DNA from: a virus | Direction: 5' to 3' (one strand) | Virus record (IMG/VR): IMGVR_UViG_3300037324_000010 | Coordinates: 1 to 27,396 of that record | DNA length: 27,396 nt | Part shown: piece by piece, positions 19,187-26,611 of the stretch | How the letters are laid out: each line of letters starts with the position of its first letter | How positions within the stretch are numbered: position 1 is the first letter of the stretch | Made by a program: the position numbers and the translations under genes | Notes under the pieces: model-generated | Databases searched by the model: none | Told to the model about the DNA's origin: nothing | The model's input: the letters and a program-made list of their open reading frames with translations, nothing else

Positions 19187-21316
19187 TTAGAAAGCGAACA
19201 ACGACGGTGGGGTTACGTCAATGAGCGCGTCGAAAGGATGTTCGACCGCGGTTGTACCGTTGCGCCCGCGAATGACCGTCAACGTTTGCGAGTTCGCAAA
19301 CGTGGCAACAGCAGTAACAGTCACCTGCTCCGCATTGATAAACAACGTCAACGGCAGCTCAGTCGTTGTCACCCGGCCAAGCAACCCGAGACTGAACACG
19401 GGGATCGCCGTTTGCGATGCATTGATCGGGTCAATCAGTTGCGTGTCGCCGCCAGCCATGAAAAGGCTGGTGTCAAGAATTGCAACATCTGCCAACACGG
19501 GTTGGTAGTAAAAAGTGAACGTGTGCTCCGAGAGCGTGTGCATTTCCGACACGCCTAGCAGCCAACCGTCCCACGTTGAAAAGCCGAGCTGTGTTGACGG
19601 CAACTGTGTAAACCGGTGCCGATCGCCGGGCCTCAAAGCCAACAACGGAGCAGATCTGTCGGTCGGCGTTGTCATCGCATCCACGCTCACCGACGCGATG
19701 CGCAGTTGAACGTTCGCGCCACGATTCAGCCGGTCTTGCGCGAAGGCCAGCAACTGCAAATCCGACACGTTCAAAATGTCTTCGGTCTTGCTGGCAGAGC
19801 CGACCCGCGCGCTCAGCGCAGCGTCGGTGAAACGAACCTCACCCCGCGGCCCGGAGGCTGTAACGGTGGAGGCCATAAACGACAAGTCACGCACGAACTG
19901 TGGACTGTCGGACACCTCGTTCAGCGCATCAAACGACGCGGTAACAATGGTCGGGCGTGTGCGCTCCCGCACGGTCAACACCTCCACCGGTGCAAGCAGC
20001 GTGCCGGTAACGGTTGAGTTGATTGCCCCCTGCTCAGTCTTCACAACCTCGTTCAACGCATCTAAAACCGACGGCCCCTGCGGGAAGCCGATCGCGGATC
20101 CGTCAAGGGTTGCTGGCAACGCCCCCAATGCGACCCGCGGCACAACCTGGTCAATGAGCGTTAACGCGGCGGCTGCTGTCGTGTCACTGTTCAGCAGGAA
20201 CTCAGAGACTGGTGTTGCCGTGTGCGACAAATGGGCCAAATTGGTGAGCGCAGTCGTGGGCGCTAACCCGTTGAAAACGGTGACGGCTGACGGTGTGCGG
20301 GCCTCATTGTTGACAAGGCCAGCAGTCCCCAAACCGGCGGGCACATAAACGGAACTGCCCGCCGACACGCCGTTGACAAAGAATTGCCCCGTAATTGAGG
20401 TTGACCCGGCATTGGTAACAACCATTTGCAGATAGCAGGGCACGCCTGCCCGCGGAATCGTTGCACTAATCACGGATGTCGTGTTGCCCATGCGCATGAA
20501 GTATTGGCCCGACGTGTTGATACCAAAATCCATATGTTGACTGTTCGGCAAAGTGTTGCCGCGAGTCAGCACGCGAACCGTCAGATTGAAAGATCCCGAA
20601 ACGGGAGTGAACCAGGCACCCCAACAGCCCATTGAGTTTGTTGCGTAGTCAATTCGGGAGATCCGGCCAACCCCGCTGCTGTTTCCCGCGAACCCTTCTG
20701 TAGCAAACTGGAACTGTCCCAGCGTTGCGCCCGGAGTTGCCTCCATCTGCGTGTCCGAACCCAACGCCCTAAACCCGGCCTGCCCAAACTTTGGCACGCT
20801 CGACGCGACAATAGGTGACTGCAAGTTGCTTTGATTGCGCCCTGACTGCTCAACAGCAACAATCGAACCCTCAGCATCATTCAACGGCCAATACAGGTAC
20901 GGCGTTGCGGCAAGCACCATCGCTGTTGTGAACGGTGACGCCATCGTGACGCGGCCCGCATCACCCAGCATGTCCTCAGCGGTCACACGCACCTCAGCAC
21001 GCGCCGACTCACCGCCCGGGAAGGTTGGTGCAATCGACACAATACGACCCGCACGCAGCCGCCCACCCAACGACCAGGCAACCCTCATGCCCTCCGTCAG
21101 TGTCGTCGCCAATCCGCCCGCCGTGTTGTCTGGCGTGTACTTGCCCGTTGAGTTGTTCAAAGTGAACGAGAACCGGCCCGGGTCTGCGTCAAAAAACTCC
21201 GACTCGCGCCCCCACGAATACTCCACACCACGGTCAATGTCCACATCAGCGGACACGTCAACGAGGGCACCGGCAACACCAACACCCATTGCAAGCTGCT
21301 GAGCCATGCGTGGCAT
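19187..21316 (-). CDS. Large minor tail protein with LamG-like lectin domain
   Basis: 709 residues; ATG 21316 overlaps the tape-measure stop by one base, with Met5 as an alternative. The first 130 residues (RGVEYSWGRESEFFDADPGRFSFTLN) are typical of the first tail-tip protein of actinophage siphoviruses. Residues about 130-360 look like a LamG/concanavalin-type lectin (LYWPLNDAEGS, SGRNQSN), often carbohydrate-binding. The rest is beta-rich with GRNGTTAVEH near the end. It seems to combine roles of distal tail and receptor-contact proteins in one gene, since only one more tail-tip gene follows. This compactness is notable. Confidence 0.75.
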   Translation of the reverse strand: MPRMAQQLAMGVGVAGALVDVSADVDIDRGVEYSWGRESEFFDADPGRFSFTLNNSTGKYTPDNTAGGLATTLTEGMRVAWSLGGRLRAGRIVSIAPTFPGGESARAEVRVTAEDMLGDAGRVTMASPFTTAMVLAATPYLYWPLNDAEGSIVAVEQSGRNQSNLQSPIVASSVPKFGQAGFRALGSDTQMEATPGATLGQFQFATEGFAGNSSGVGRISRIDYATNSMGCWGAWFTPVSGSFNLTVRVLTRGNTLPNSQHMDFGINTSGQYFMRMGNTTSVISATIPRAGVPCYLQMVVTNAGSTSITGQFFVNGVSAGSSVYVPAGLGTAGLVNNEARTPSAVTVFNGLAPTTALTNLAHLSHTATPVSEFLLNSDTTAAAALTLIDQVVPRVALGALPATLDGSAIGFPQGPSVLDALNEVVKTEQGAINSTVTGTLLAPVEVLTVRERTRPTIVTASFDALNEVSDSPQFVRDLSFMASTVTASGPRGEVRFTDAALSARVGSASKTEDILNVSDLQLLAFAQDRLNRGANVQLRIASVSVDAMTTPTDRSAPLLALRPGDRHRFTQLPSTQLGFSTWDGWLLGVSEMHTLSEHTFTFYYQPVLADVAILDTSLFMAGGDTQLIDPINASQTAIPVFSLGLLGRVTTTELPLTLFINAEQVTVTAVATFANSQTLTVIRGRNGTTAVEHPFDALIDVTPPSLFAF

Positions 21317-22905
21317 TACGCGAACGCACCCTGCGTGGAAAAGCCCAACCCGCGCTGATTCTTCAACGCATCACGCACGGCAGTTGCGAGTTTGCGTTCA
21401 TCAGCCAGCACGCTTCCATTCACAATCACCGTCACCCCACCGCCACCGCCCAAACCGAACCGTGCCAGCGATGCCGCCGACAACGGGATGACCGCCTCAG
21501 CCTGCCCAGCCTCACCAATGGTCGCAGCCGTGCCGCCCGGAGTGGGACGCACAATGCCACCCTCAGCCATAAACGTTCGCGGGCGTTGAGAAGTTCTTGC
21601 CGGAGTTTGATTCGACCGCGTTTGACCCTGCGCAATGTTCGCGTTCGCCTGCCCAATCATCCCGTTCAGCACCGAGTTGTTCGGCACAAACTTAGGAATG
21701 ACAAACGTGGGCAGGTTCAACAATGTGAGCAAAGCATTCAACGGGGTATATACGCCGTTGATCATGCCAATAATGCCGTTGACGAAACTGCCGATCATGT
21801 TGTTCAGGCTGATTGCCGCCGTCGCCAGGAAGATCAGTGTGTTGTCGGCAGCGTTCAACACCATGTTTTTTGCCGAGTCCGAGTTGGTGCCCAACCAGGT
21901 GAAATATCCGGCAAGAACGGCAATACCTGAAATGACCGCGCCGACCGGGTTTGCATTCATTGCAATGTTCAACCCAAGCTGTGCCAAAGTCACCGCAGCC
22001 AACGCGGTGAGCACGCTCGGAATGAGGGTGCCGTCTCGCTTCATCTTGGCCAGCGTGTCAATGAACGCGCCGATCGCTGGCACGGCTTCCTCAAGGAACC
22101 AGTCCGCGAAGTCGCCTAGCTTCTGCAACCCTTCACCGTTCATGTAATCCAACATTGCCGTCAACACGGGCATCAGCTTGATCACAATTTCCTCAGCCAT
22201 ACCGCCGAGATTGTTCTTCAACGTGTCAATTTGCCCCGCGAACGTACCTGCGTAAGCAGCACCGGAGCCGCCGAACTGTGTTTGCAGCTCGTCAAGGATG
22301 ATGGTTTGAGCGCCCATCAAATCGCCCGACTCAACGAGAGAGGCGATCATGCCCTTCTGCTCGTCCGTAAACTGCACACCTGCTTTGCCCAACGCGGTGA
22401 CACCCTTGATGGGATCGTTCAACGCCTTACCGAGCTGAATGGCACCGTCGCTTGCATCCATGCCCATCGCGCGGGCATAGTCCACCATCAGCTCGGTCGC
22501 CCGGTCGAACACTTTCTCGTTCTTACCGGCACCGTTGCGAATGTTGGTGAACGTCAGCAGCAGGTTTGCGCCCTCACGAATGGACTCCGACTCGGTAGCC
22601 GTCTTCCGCTCCAACGCATCTGACAACTTCGCAATGTCCTCAGCGGTAACATTCGCCGCACCACCGGTGGACTTGATGACAGCAGTTGTTTGCGCACCAA
22701 TAGTTTCAATGCGTTGCAACGCTTTGAACGCATCCACACCAACAGCGATGATGCCCGCCGCCGCCGCCGCGAACGCAATACCAACACCAACGCCAACCTT
22801 CCCGAGAACGTCACCCATTTTGTTAGCGTCATCGCCAACATCCTTGAACGCTTTGGAAGTGTTGTTCTTTGCAAACAGGTCGAACGTTAAAGTGCGCTTA
22901 GCCAC
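21316..22905 (-). CDS. Tail tape measure protein
   Basis: 529 residues from GTG 22905, which has AGGAG at ideal distance; a TTG at 22947 is possible but less likely. N-terminal pattern FDLFAKNNTSKAFKDVGDDANKMG is classic for tape measures, followed by Ala-rich membrane-like segments (IAFAAAAAGIIAVG) and a phage-minor-tail region with NDPIKGVTALGKAGVQF and QFGGSGAAYAGTFAGQI. Three hydrophobic stretches near the centre suit pore formation at DNA injection. The short length predicts a tail of roughly 80 nm by the usual 0.15 nm per residue rule. It overlaps the frameshift product stop at 22898. Confidence 0.92.
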   Translation of the reverse strand: MAKRTLTFDLFAKNNTSKAFKDVGDDANKMGDVLGKVGVGVGIAFAAAAAGIIAVGVDAFKALQRIETIGAQTTAVIKSTGGAANVTAEDIAKLSDALERKTATESESIREGANLLLTFTNIRNGAGKNEKVFDRATELMVDYARAMGMDASDGAIQLGKALNDPIKGVTALGKAGVQFTDEQKGMIASLVESGDLMGAQTIILDELQTQFGGSGAAYAGTFAGQIDTLKNNLGGMAEEIVIKLMPVLTAMLDYMNGEGLQKLGDFADWFLEEAVPAIGAFIDTLAKMKRDGTLIPSVLTALAAVTLAQLGLNIAMNANPVGAVISGIAVLAGYFTWLGTNSDSAKNMVLNAADNTLIFLATAAISLNNMIGSFVNGIIGMINGVYTPLNALLTLLNLPTFVIPKFVPNNSVLNGMIGQANANIAQGQTRSNQTPARTSQRPRTFMAEGGIVRPTPGGTAATIGEAGQAEAVIPLSAASLARFGLGGGGGVTVIVNGSVLADERKLATAVRDALKNQRGLGFSTQGAFA

Positions 22906-23493
22906 GGTTGCTCCTGTTCGACTTAGCCTGCTTCTGATCTGCCTCAACCGCCGCCACAGCGTGACCGCGATAAACCCGCCACCAGTTGAACGTCAATTCC
23001 ATAACGTTGAACGGAGTGACCCCGCAACCGGGAATGTGAACCTGCACGGCAGGAAGCCACGTGTAAACGTCGGCGGGAATGTCCTCAAATGGTTCAAGGT
23101 CGCCAACTACACTGCGGGGCCGCTTTCTGCCGCCGCGCCTAAAGGGGTCGGCTCGTCATCCTCATCGTCAGAAATGAACTCAATGTCGTTGAACGCAACC
23201 CGGCCAGCATCGTCAAAGGTGACCTGTTCGCCAGCCTTACGTCGAGCCAAAAACACGACGCCGACCATGTTTTGAATGAACACGTCATCGTCTAACAGGT
23301 CGATGGAGTTGAACCCGTCAACTGCCGACTCCGCACCGATCCGGGTGAACGTGTCAGCAATCGTTTTAACTGACACGCCAGGGGAACCGTCCCGCCGCGT
23401 TTGCACTTTCAACGCATACAAGTCACCCAGGGTTGCCCCGTTCACCGACTCCTGCAAACTGTAAACAGTGCCACCCACGCGAATACTCGTCAC
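22898..23493 (-). CDS. Tail assembly chaperone, -1 frameshift fusion product (G-T type)
   Basis: The zero frame (23493-23107) can shift -1 at C CCT TTA (23146-23140). The -1 frame is then open to TAA at 22898, adding 80 residues to 118, about 198 in all. The added part has DIPADVYTWLPAV, FNVMELTFNWWRVYRGHAVAAVEADQ, a pattern typical of the T part of G-T chaperones that bind tape measure and tail tube subunits. The -1 frame has no useful start of its own. The fusion ends 8 nt inside the tape measure gene. Programmed frameshifting here is conserved in siphoviruses. Confidence 0.87.
23107..23493 (-). CDS. Tail assembly chaperone, short (G-type) product
   Basis: 128 residues, ATG 23493, overlapping the upstream gene as ATGA. 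Starts MTSIRVGGTVYSLQESVNG, then DLYALKVQTRRDG and a helical core with LLDDDVFIQNMVGVVFLARRKAG; ends with an acidic stretch (FISDDEDDEPTPLG) where the slippery site lies. This protein is the abundant form; the longer fusion is the minor one. Both are usually absent from virions and guide polymerisation of the tail tube around the tape measure. Confidence 0.88.
   Translation of the reverse strand: MTSIRVGGTVYSLQESVNGATLGDLYALKVQTRRDGSPGVSVKTIADTFTRIGAESAVDGFNSIDLLDDDVFIQNMVGVVFLARRKAGEQVTFDDAGRVAFNDIEFISDDEDDEPTPLGAAAESGPAV
23140..23146 (-). promoter_or_regulatory. Slippery heptamer CCCTTTA for -1 frameshift
   Basis: On the minus strand the zero-frame reading is C CCT TTA, a canonical X-XXY-YYZ site allowing both tRNAs to re-pair after a -1 slip. 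It is 33 nt before the zero-frame stop. The -1 frame just upstream is closed by TGA 11 nt before the site, so the slip window is narrow and this heptamer is the only good candidate. No clear downstream pseudoknot was established. Confidence 0.85.
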
Positions 23494-23981
23494 CTGATCC
23501 GACCTCCCAAAGCATCAACAGCGGCATCCAGTGCCGCCAAAACTTCATCCTGAATGTTGCTGATCGTGCTCCGCTGCAAAACAGCGGCCCCAAAATATGG
23601 ACGCCCCTGCGCACTGAACGTGCGCCTGCTGTCGCCAAACAGTGGGATGCGGTAACCGCGCTTGCTGTTGTACGCGGCGAACAGATCCTTCTCACCGGCC
23701 GGCAGGCGAGATGACGACGTTTTGATTTTCACCGACGCACCCGTTCGAGAAAATGACACTGCGGTGGATGTGCCCGCCTGCAACGCTTCCCGAAACCCCG
23801 ACGGGTCAGGCTGCCCAGCAGGTGGAGCATCATCCAACGCGTCACGGATCGCATCAACGGCAACCTGCCCCGCCGCTTTGATCCGCTTCCGCAACGCCGT
23901 CGTCAACTTCTTGTCCGCCGCGTCCAGATCTAACTTCAACCGGTTCAACTCACCCGGATCAATGCGAATAGTGACCGGCAT
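23490..23981 (-). CDS. HK97 gp10-like head-tail/tail completion protein
   Basis: 163 residues. N-terminal IDPGELNRLKLDLDAADKKLTTALRKRIKAAGQVAVDAIRDAL is the helical start typical of HK97 gp10-type proteins, and the C-terminal GRPYFGAAVLQ resembles their conserved RPF/RPY region. In most phages this gene lies before the major tail protein; here it lies after it, directly before the chaperone. Function is joining the tail to the head or completing the tail. Overlaps on both sides fit the operon. Confidence 0.72.
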   Translation of the reverse strand: MPVTIRIDPGELNRLKLDLDAADKKLTTALRKRIKAAGQVAVDAIRDALDDAPPAGQPDPSGFREALQAGTSTAVSFSRTGASVKIKTSSSRLPAGEKDLFAAYNSKRGYRIPLFGDSRRTFSAQGRPYFGAAVLQRSTISNIQDEVLAALDAAVDALGGRIR

Positions 23982-25006
23982 TAGATTGCCGTTTCAGCCG
24001 TCACAATCGCCACATAAAGCGGATGCGCTGCAACACGCCCATCAAGGGCCGTGAAGTCAATGCTCTGTGTAACCACGCCCCCGCCGGCAACAATCGGCAC
24101 GTCACCCTCCAAGCGCACAACCGGGATAGTGATCTGCAATGTTGGGTTGTTGGCACCCGAAATAACGGTGGATGTGCGGAACGTCAACACGATCGCCAAG
24201 TTCGTTTGGTTGATGTACGCATCCCGCAACACGTTCGAGTCATACTCGACGGTCATCGACCCGGTGAGTGAACGCTTGCCCAAAGCGGGCTTGCGACTGC
24301 GCTGACCGACACTGCCAAAGTTGAACCCGTCAGAGTCCAACCCGTTGTCATACGTCAGGTTAATGTCGCGCACGTTCACCGTTGCCGTGCCACCCGCAGC
24401 AAGCGCCGTGTTCGTCGGCACAGTCACAGACCCGCCAATGGTCACGGCACCATGAATGAACGACAACTCTTCAACGCTTGCCGGGTACGACGCAACAGCC
24501 AACGCTGTTGCCGTCGCCAAGCCGCGACCCATCCAGTTGAACTTGATTGTTGGAATGGATGCGTTCGCAGCGGTCAGTTCAAACCCTGAGCACACCATGC
24601 CGGTGAACGTGTGCGGGTTTGTTGCACCGACGCCGAGCGGAGGGACACCCTTCTGGATGGTGTACGAGTCGAGGAAGTCGTTTTGCGTAGGGGTGAACAG
24701 TTGCTGATACGCCGACCCGGTAATCAGTGTGGACGTACCCACACCGCCGAGCGCTGCTTCAAACAGTTTCCCCAACCCACGGCTCTGCCCTTCAACAGTG
24801 AACGAGCCGCTCACTTGCTCTTTCACCAACACGCGCCGATCGGAAAAGTTCAACCGTTGCCCAACCCGCATGCCCACACCCTGCGCATACTCCGGCACAT
24901 AGGTCAGGTCTTCCTCAATGAACTCCACAAACTGGTCAACGACCACACCCGTACCAAATACGGTTTCTTTCTTGTAACCAATTTGAGCATCAAGCTGGGT
25001 TGGCAT
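23981..25006 (-). CDS. Major tail (tube) protein
   Basis: 341 residues; ATG 25006. Begins PTQLDAQIGYKKETVFGTGVV, the common start of actinophage tail tube proteins, with SRGLGKLFEAALGG and later GLDSDGFNFGS. Strand-rich throughout, as for tube subunits that stack in rings around the tape measure. The C-terminal part has TLQITIPVVRLEGDVP and SIDFTALDG, typical of the tube fold. Size is usual. It precedes the gp10-like and chaperone genes. Confidence 0.87.
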   Translation of the reverse strand: MPTQLDAQIGYKKETVFGTGVVVDQFVEFIEEDLTYVPEYAQGVGMRVGQRLNFSDRRVLVKEQVSGSFTVEGQSRGLGKLFEAALGGVGTSTLITGSAYQQLFTPTQNDFLDSYTIQKGVPPLGVGATNPHTFTGMVCSGFELTAANASIPTIKFNWMGRGLATATALAVASYPASVEELSFIHGAVTIGGSVTVPTNTALAAGGTATVNVRDINLTYDNGLDSDGFNFGSVGQRSRKPALGKRSLTGSMTVEYDSNVLRDAYINQTNLAIVLTFRTSTVISGANNPTLQITIPVVRLEGDVPIVAGGGVVTQSIDFTALDGRVAAHPLYVAIVTAETAI

Positions 25007-25169
25007 TGCGCACCTCTTTCACATTCACGGCAGCCCAAACGTTGGACTGAACAACCAAAAGCTCCGCCACGTCAGCAGGAACCTCAAACACTTCACCGGC
25101 CTTCACAATGCGTCCCAGCATCGGCAACTCAAGGTCACCTTGCGTTGACACGTTTTTGACTTTTGCCAC
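24990..25169 (-). CDS. Small protein with GE-VP motif, 59 aa
   Basis: GTG 25169 gives VAKVKNVSTQGDLELP, then RIVKAGEVFEVPADVAELLVVQSNVW. The pattern G-E-V/F-x-x-V-P-x-D-x-A-E-L is shared with the 65-aa protein at 26201-26398 (PGEFLDVPKDEAEQLARLG), suggesting related small beta domains, which occur in head-tail modules of many phages. It overlaps the tail tube start by 17 nt. Probably structural or assembly-linked; function unknown. Confidence 0.68.
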   Translation of the reverse strand: MAKVKNVSTQGDLELPMLGRIVKAGEVFEVPADVAELLVVQSNVWAAVNVKEVRNANPA

Positions 25170-25172
25170 GGT

Positions 25173-25640
25173 CTAACTCCTCACTCGCGCGTCGGCAGAC
25201 AGAGTTGCCGTGATGACGTGCATTCGCCCTTTTGCGAGCACGTCAGGATCAGTAGCCGCATCAGCGGCAATGTCAGTGAGGAAGCATTGACGGACAACGC
25301 CGCCCAACGTGGTGTCGGTGACGCGCACGTATTCGGCTAACCGGTCAAGCATTTGGTAGGCGCGCGCTTCCACCATTTCCTCAACACTTTCTCCGCCCCC
25401 GCGGAATGAGTAGAAGTCGATTTGGCAGGTCAGTGATTCTTCACGCGAACGTTGCGTGCCAAACGTCACCGACTGCTGATTGGCAGTGACAGCGCCAATG
25501 CACACGTTGTCGGACGCTGTAGCAAACGCCGGCAAACCCCGCACAACGAGCGTGTACGGGTCGACGTCGCCAGAGAACAAGAGCACGCATCGATCGAAAA
25601 TGGCTTTGCGGAACTCGCGCGCCTGTGTGCTCGACCCCAT
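25173..25640 (-). CDS. Tail terminator / neck protein (probable)
   Basis: 155 residues; start overlaps the stop of the connector gene by one base. Helical start SSTQAREFRKAIFDRC, then DPYTLVVRGLP, a beta stretch QQSVTFGTQRSREESLTCQIDFYSF and a final helix-strand part (MHVITATLSADARV). This layout is like phage tail-terminator (lambda gpU / HK97 gp-like) proteins that cap the tail. Assigned mostly by order: connector, this gene, small GE-VP protein, tail tube. Confidence 0.65.
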   Translation of the reverse strand: MGSSTQAREFRKAIFDRCVLLFSGDVDPYTLVVRGLPAFATASDNVCIGAVTANQQSVTFGTQRSREESLTCQIDFYSFRGGGESVEEMVEARAYQMLDRLAEYVRVTDTTLGGVVRQCFLTDIAADAATDPDVLAKGRMHVITATLSADARVRS

Positions 25641-26197
25641 CAGGCAAACCCTGCAATGCGCGGAGTGGGTTGCAGCAACTCCATAACTCGCTTCGGCACG
25701 GCAAACCCCATCGGCACGGAAGCATCAGACGGTGCCTCACCAAATGCGGGAATGTTCGCCTGACGACCCTGCTGCCACAAAAACCGCACGAGCTCACGAG
25801 TGGCAAGTTGCACGTTTGCCGGAATCGTCGCCGCACCCGTCACCACGGTGACAACAATGTTTTGCACACCATATGCAAAATATCGGGGCGACTCAGTAGT
25901 GCCGCCGGTAATCAACCCGGCAGACGGTTCAGCAACAAAATCTGTCACCGGCACACCCGACTCAACAATGGAGGTGACAGACGCAAACCGAGTCGGCAAC
26001 ACCAACCGAGTACGGCCACCATCCAACGTGAACACAACACCCGTGCGCAACACCAACGGGCCAGTAATGTTTTCAATGACGGGTGTTGCCGCCTCCACAT
26101 ACCGTTCCAAGTCAGCATCGTTGGCGTTGTCGGAAACAGCCCAGCCTAAAGATGCGCGCGCATCGGCCAACGTAATCAGCCCGTCAACGATTGCCAC
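25640..26197 (-). CDS. Head-tail connector (HK97 gp6-like adaptor)
   Basis: 185 residues beginning IVDGLITLADARASLGW, DADLERYVEAATPVIENITG: the helical LADAR-type start and LERYVEAAT helix typical of gp6-like head-tail adaptors that sit under the portal ring. The middle is beta-rich (RLVLPTRFASVTSIV, RYFAYGVQNIVVTVV), the C-terminal has ANVQLATRELVRFLWQQGRQ, also characteristic. Position after capsid supports it. Confidence 0.84.
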   Translation of the reverse strand: MAIVDGLITLADARASLGWAVSDNANDADLERYVEAATPVIENITGPLVLRTGVVFTLDGGRTRLVLPTRFASVTSIVESGVPVTDFVAEPSAGLITGGTTESPRYFAYGVQNIVVTVVTGAATIPANVQLATRELVRFLWQQGRQANIPAFGEAPSDASVPMGFAVPKRVMELLQPTPRIAGFA

Positions 26198-26200
26198 GGT

Positions 26201-26398
26201 TTAGCCTTTCCGCGTTTCGGCCTTCGGAGCCGTCGCACGCTCAACAGGCTTCACCTTCACCTCAACGATGCGAGCGATACCCAAACGGGCCAACTGCTCA
26301 GCCTCATCCTTTGGCACGTCCAAAAACTCACCAGGTGTCGGCCAGTCGATGCCGTCACGCGACCCGCTTACAACACGCAAAATGATTACTTTCGCCAT
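26201..26398 (-). CDS. Small GE-VP motif protein, 65 aa
   Basis: ATG 26398 follows GGGG at 7 bases. Starts MAKVIILRVVSGSRDG and has DWPTPGEFLDVPKDEAEQLARLGIARIVEV, a small beta fold also seen in the 59-aa gene at 24990. The C-terminal tail is basic and Thr/Ala-rich (ERATAPKAETRKG). Such proteins lie next to capsid genes in many phages with unclear role, perhaps capsid accessory. Confidence 0.7.
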   Translation of the reverse strand: MAKVIILRVVSGSRDGIDWPTPGEFLDVPKDEAEQLARLGIARIVEVKVKPVERATAPKAETRKG

Positions 26399-26407
26399 GA
26401 CTGACCC

Positions 26408-26506
26408 CTAACTGTCGAACTGGTGTGCGAACATCCCGCGAAAACCATCTGTGAGACGCGCGAGGATTGATTCTGCGGGGTTATCCCGCCAAGTGTGCCC
26501 ACGCAT
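26408..26506 (-). CDS. Possible 32-aa peptide after capsid
   Basis: ATG 26506 follows a GGGGGG run at close spacing. Sequence has protein-like character: RGHTWRDNPAES, then LARLTDGFRGMFAHQFDS. Two other short frames overlap the same DNA, so this is tentative. It is the only sensible content of the 26399-26545 interval. Confidence 0.4.
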   Translation of the reverse strand: MRGHTWRDNPAESILARLTDGFRGMFAHQFDS

Positions 26507-26546
26507 ACCCCCCGCATTTTGCGGGAGGCACACGCAGGAAATGGAA

Positions 26547-26591
26547 CTGGTGTTCTCACCAGCCCCGGCAGTCGAATGACACCACCGGGGC
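26547..26591 (-). terminator. Two adjacent hairpins just after the capsid gene
   Basis: GCCCCGG (26562-26568) pairs with CCGGGGC (26585-26591), and CTGGTG (26547-26552) pairs with CACCAG (26557-26562) with a 4-nt loop; the two structures touch at one base. They begin about 20 nt beyond the capsid stop on the minus strand. No clear U-run follows, so partial termination or mRNA 3' end stabilisation is more likely than full termination. Confidence 0.55.
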
Positions 26592-26611
26592 CGGCCAAAG
26601 AGAACTGCTAC

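Noticed and set aside
22905-22947. TTG 22947 as tape measure start
   Set aside because: GTG 22905 has AGGAG at ideal spacing and begins the conserved KRTLTFDLF segment; the extra 14 residues are out-of-frame chaperone sequence.
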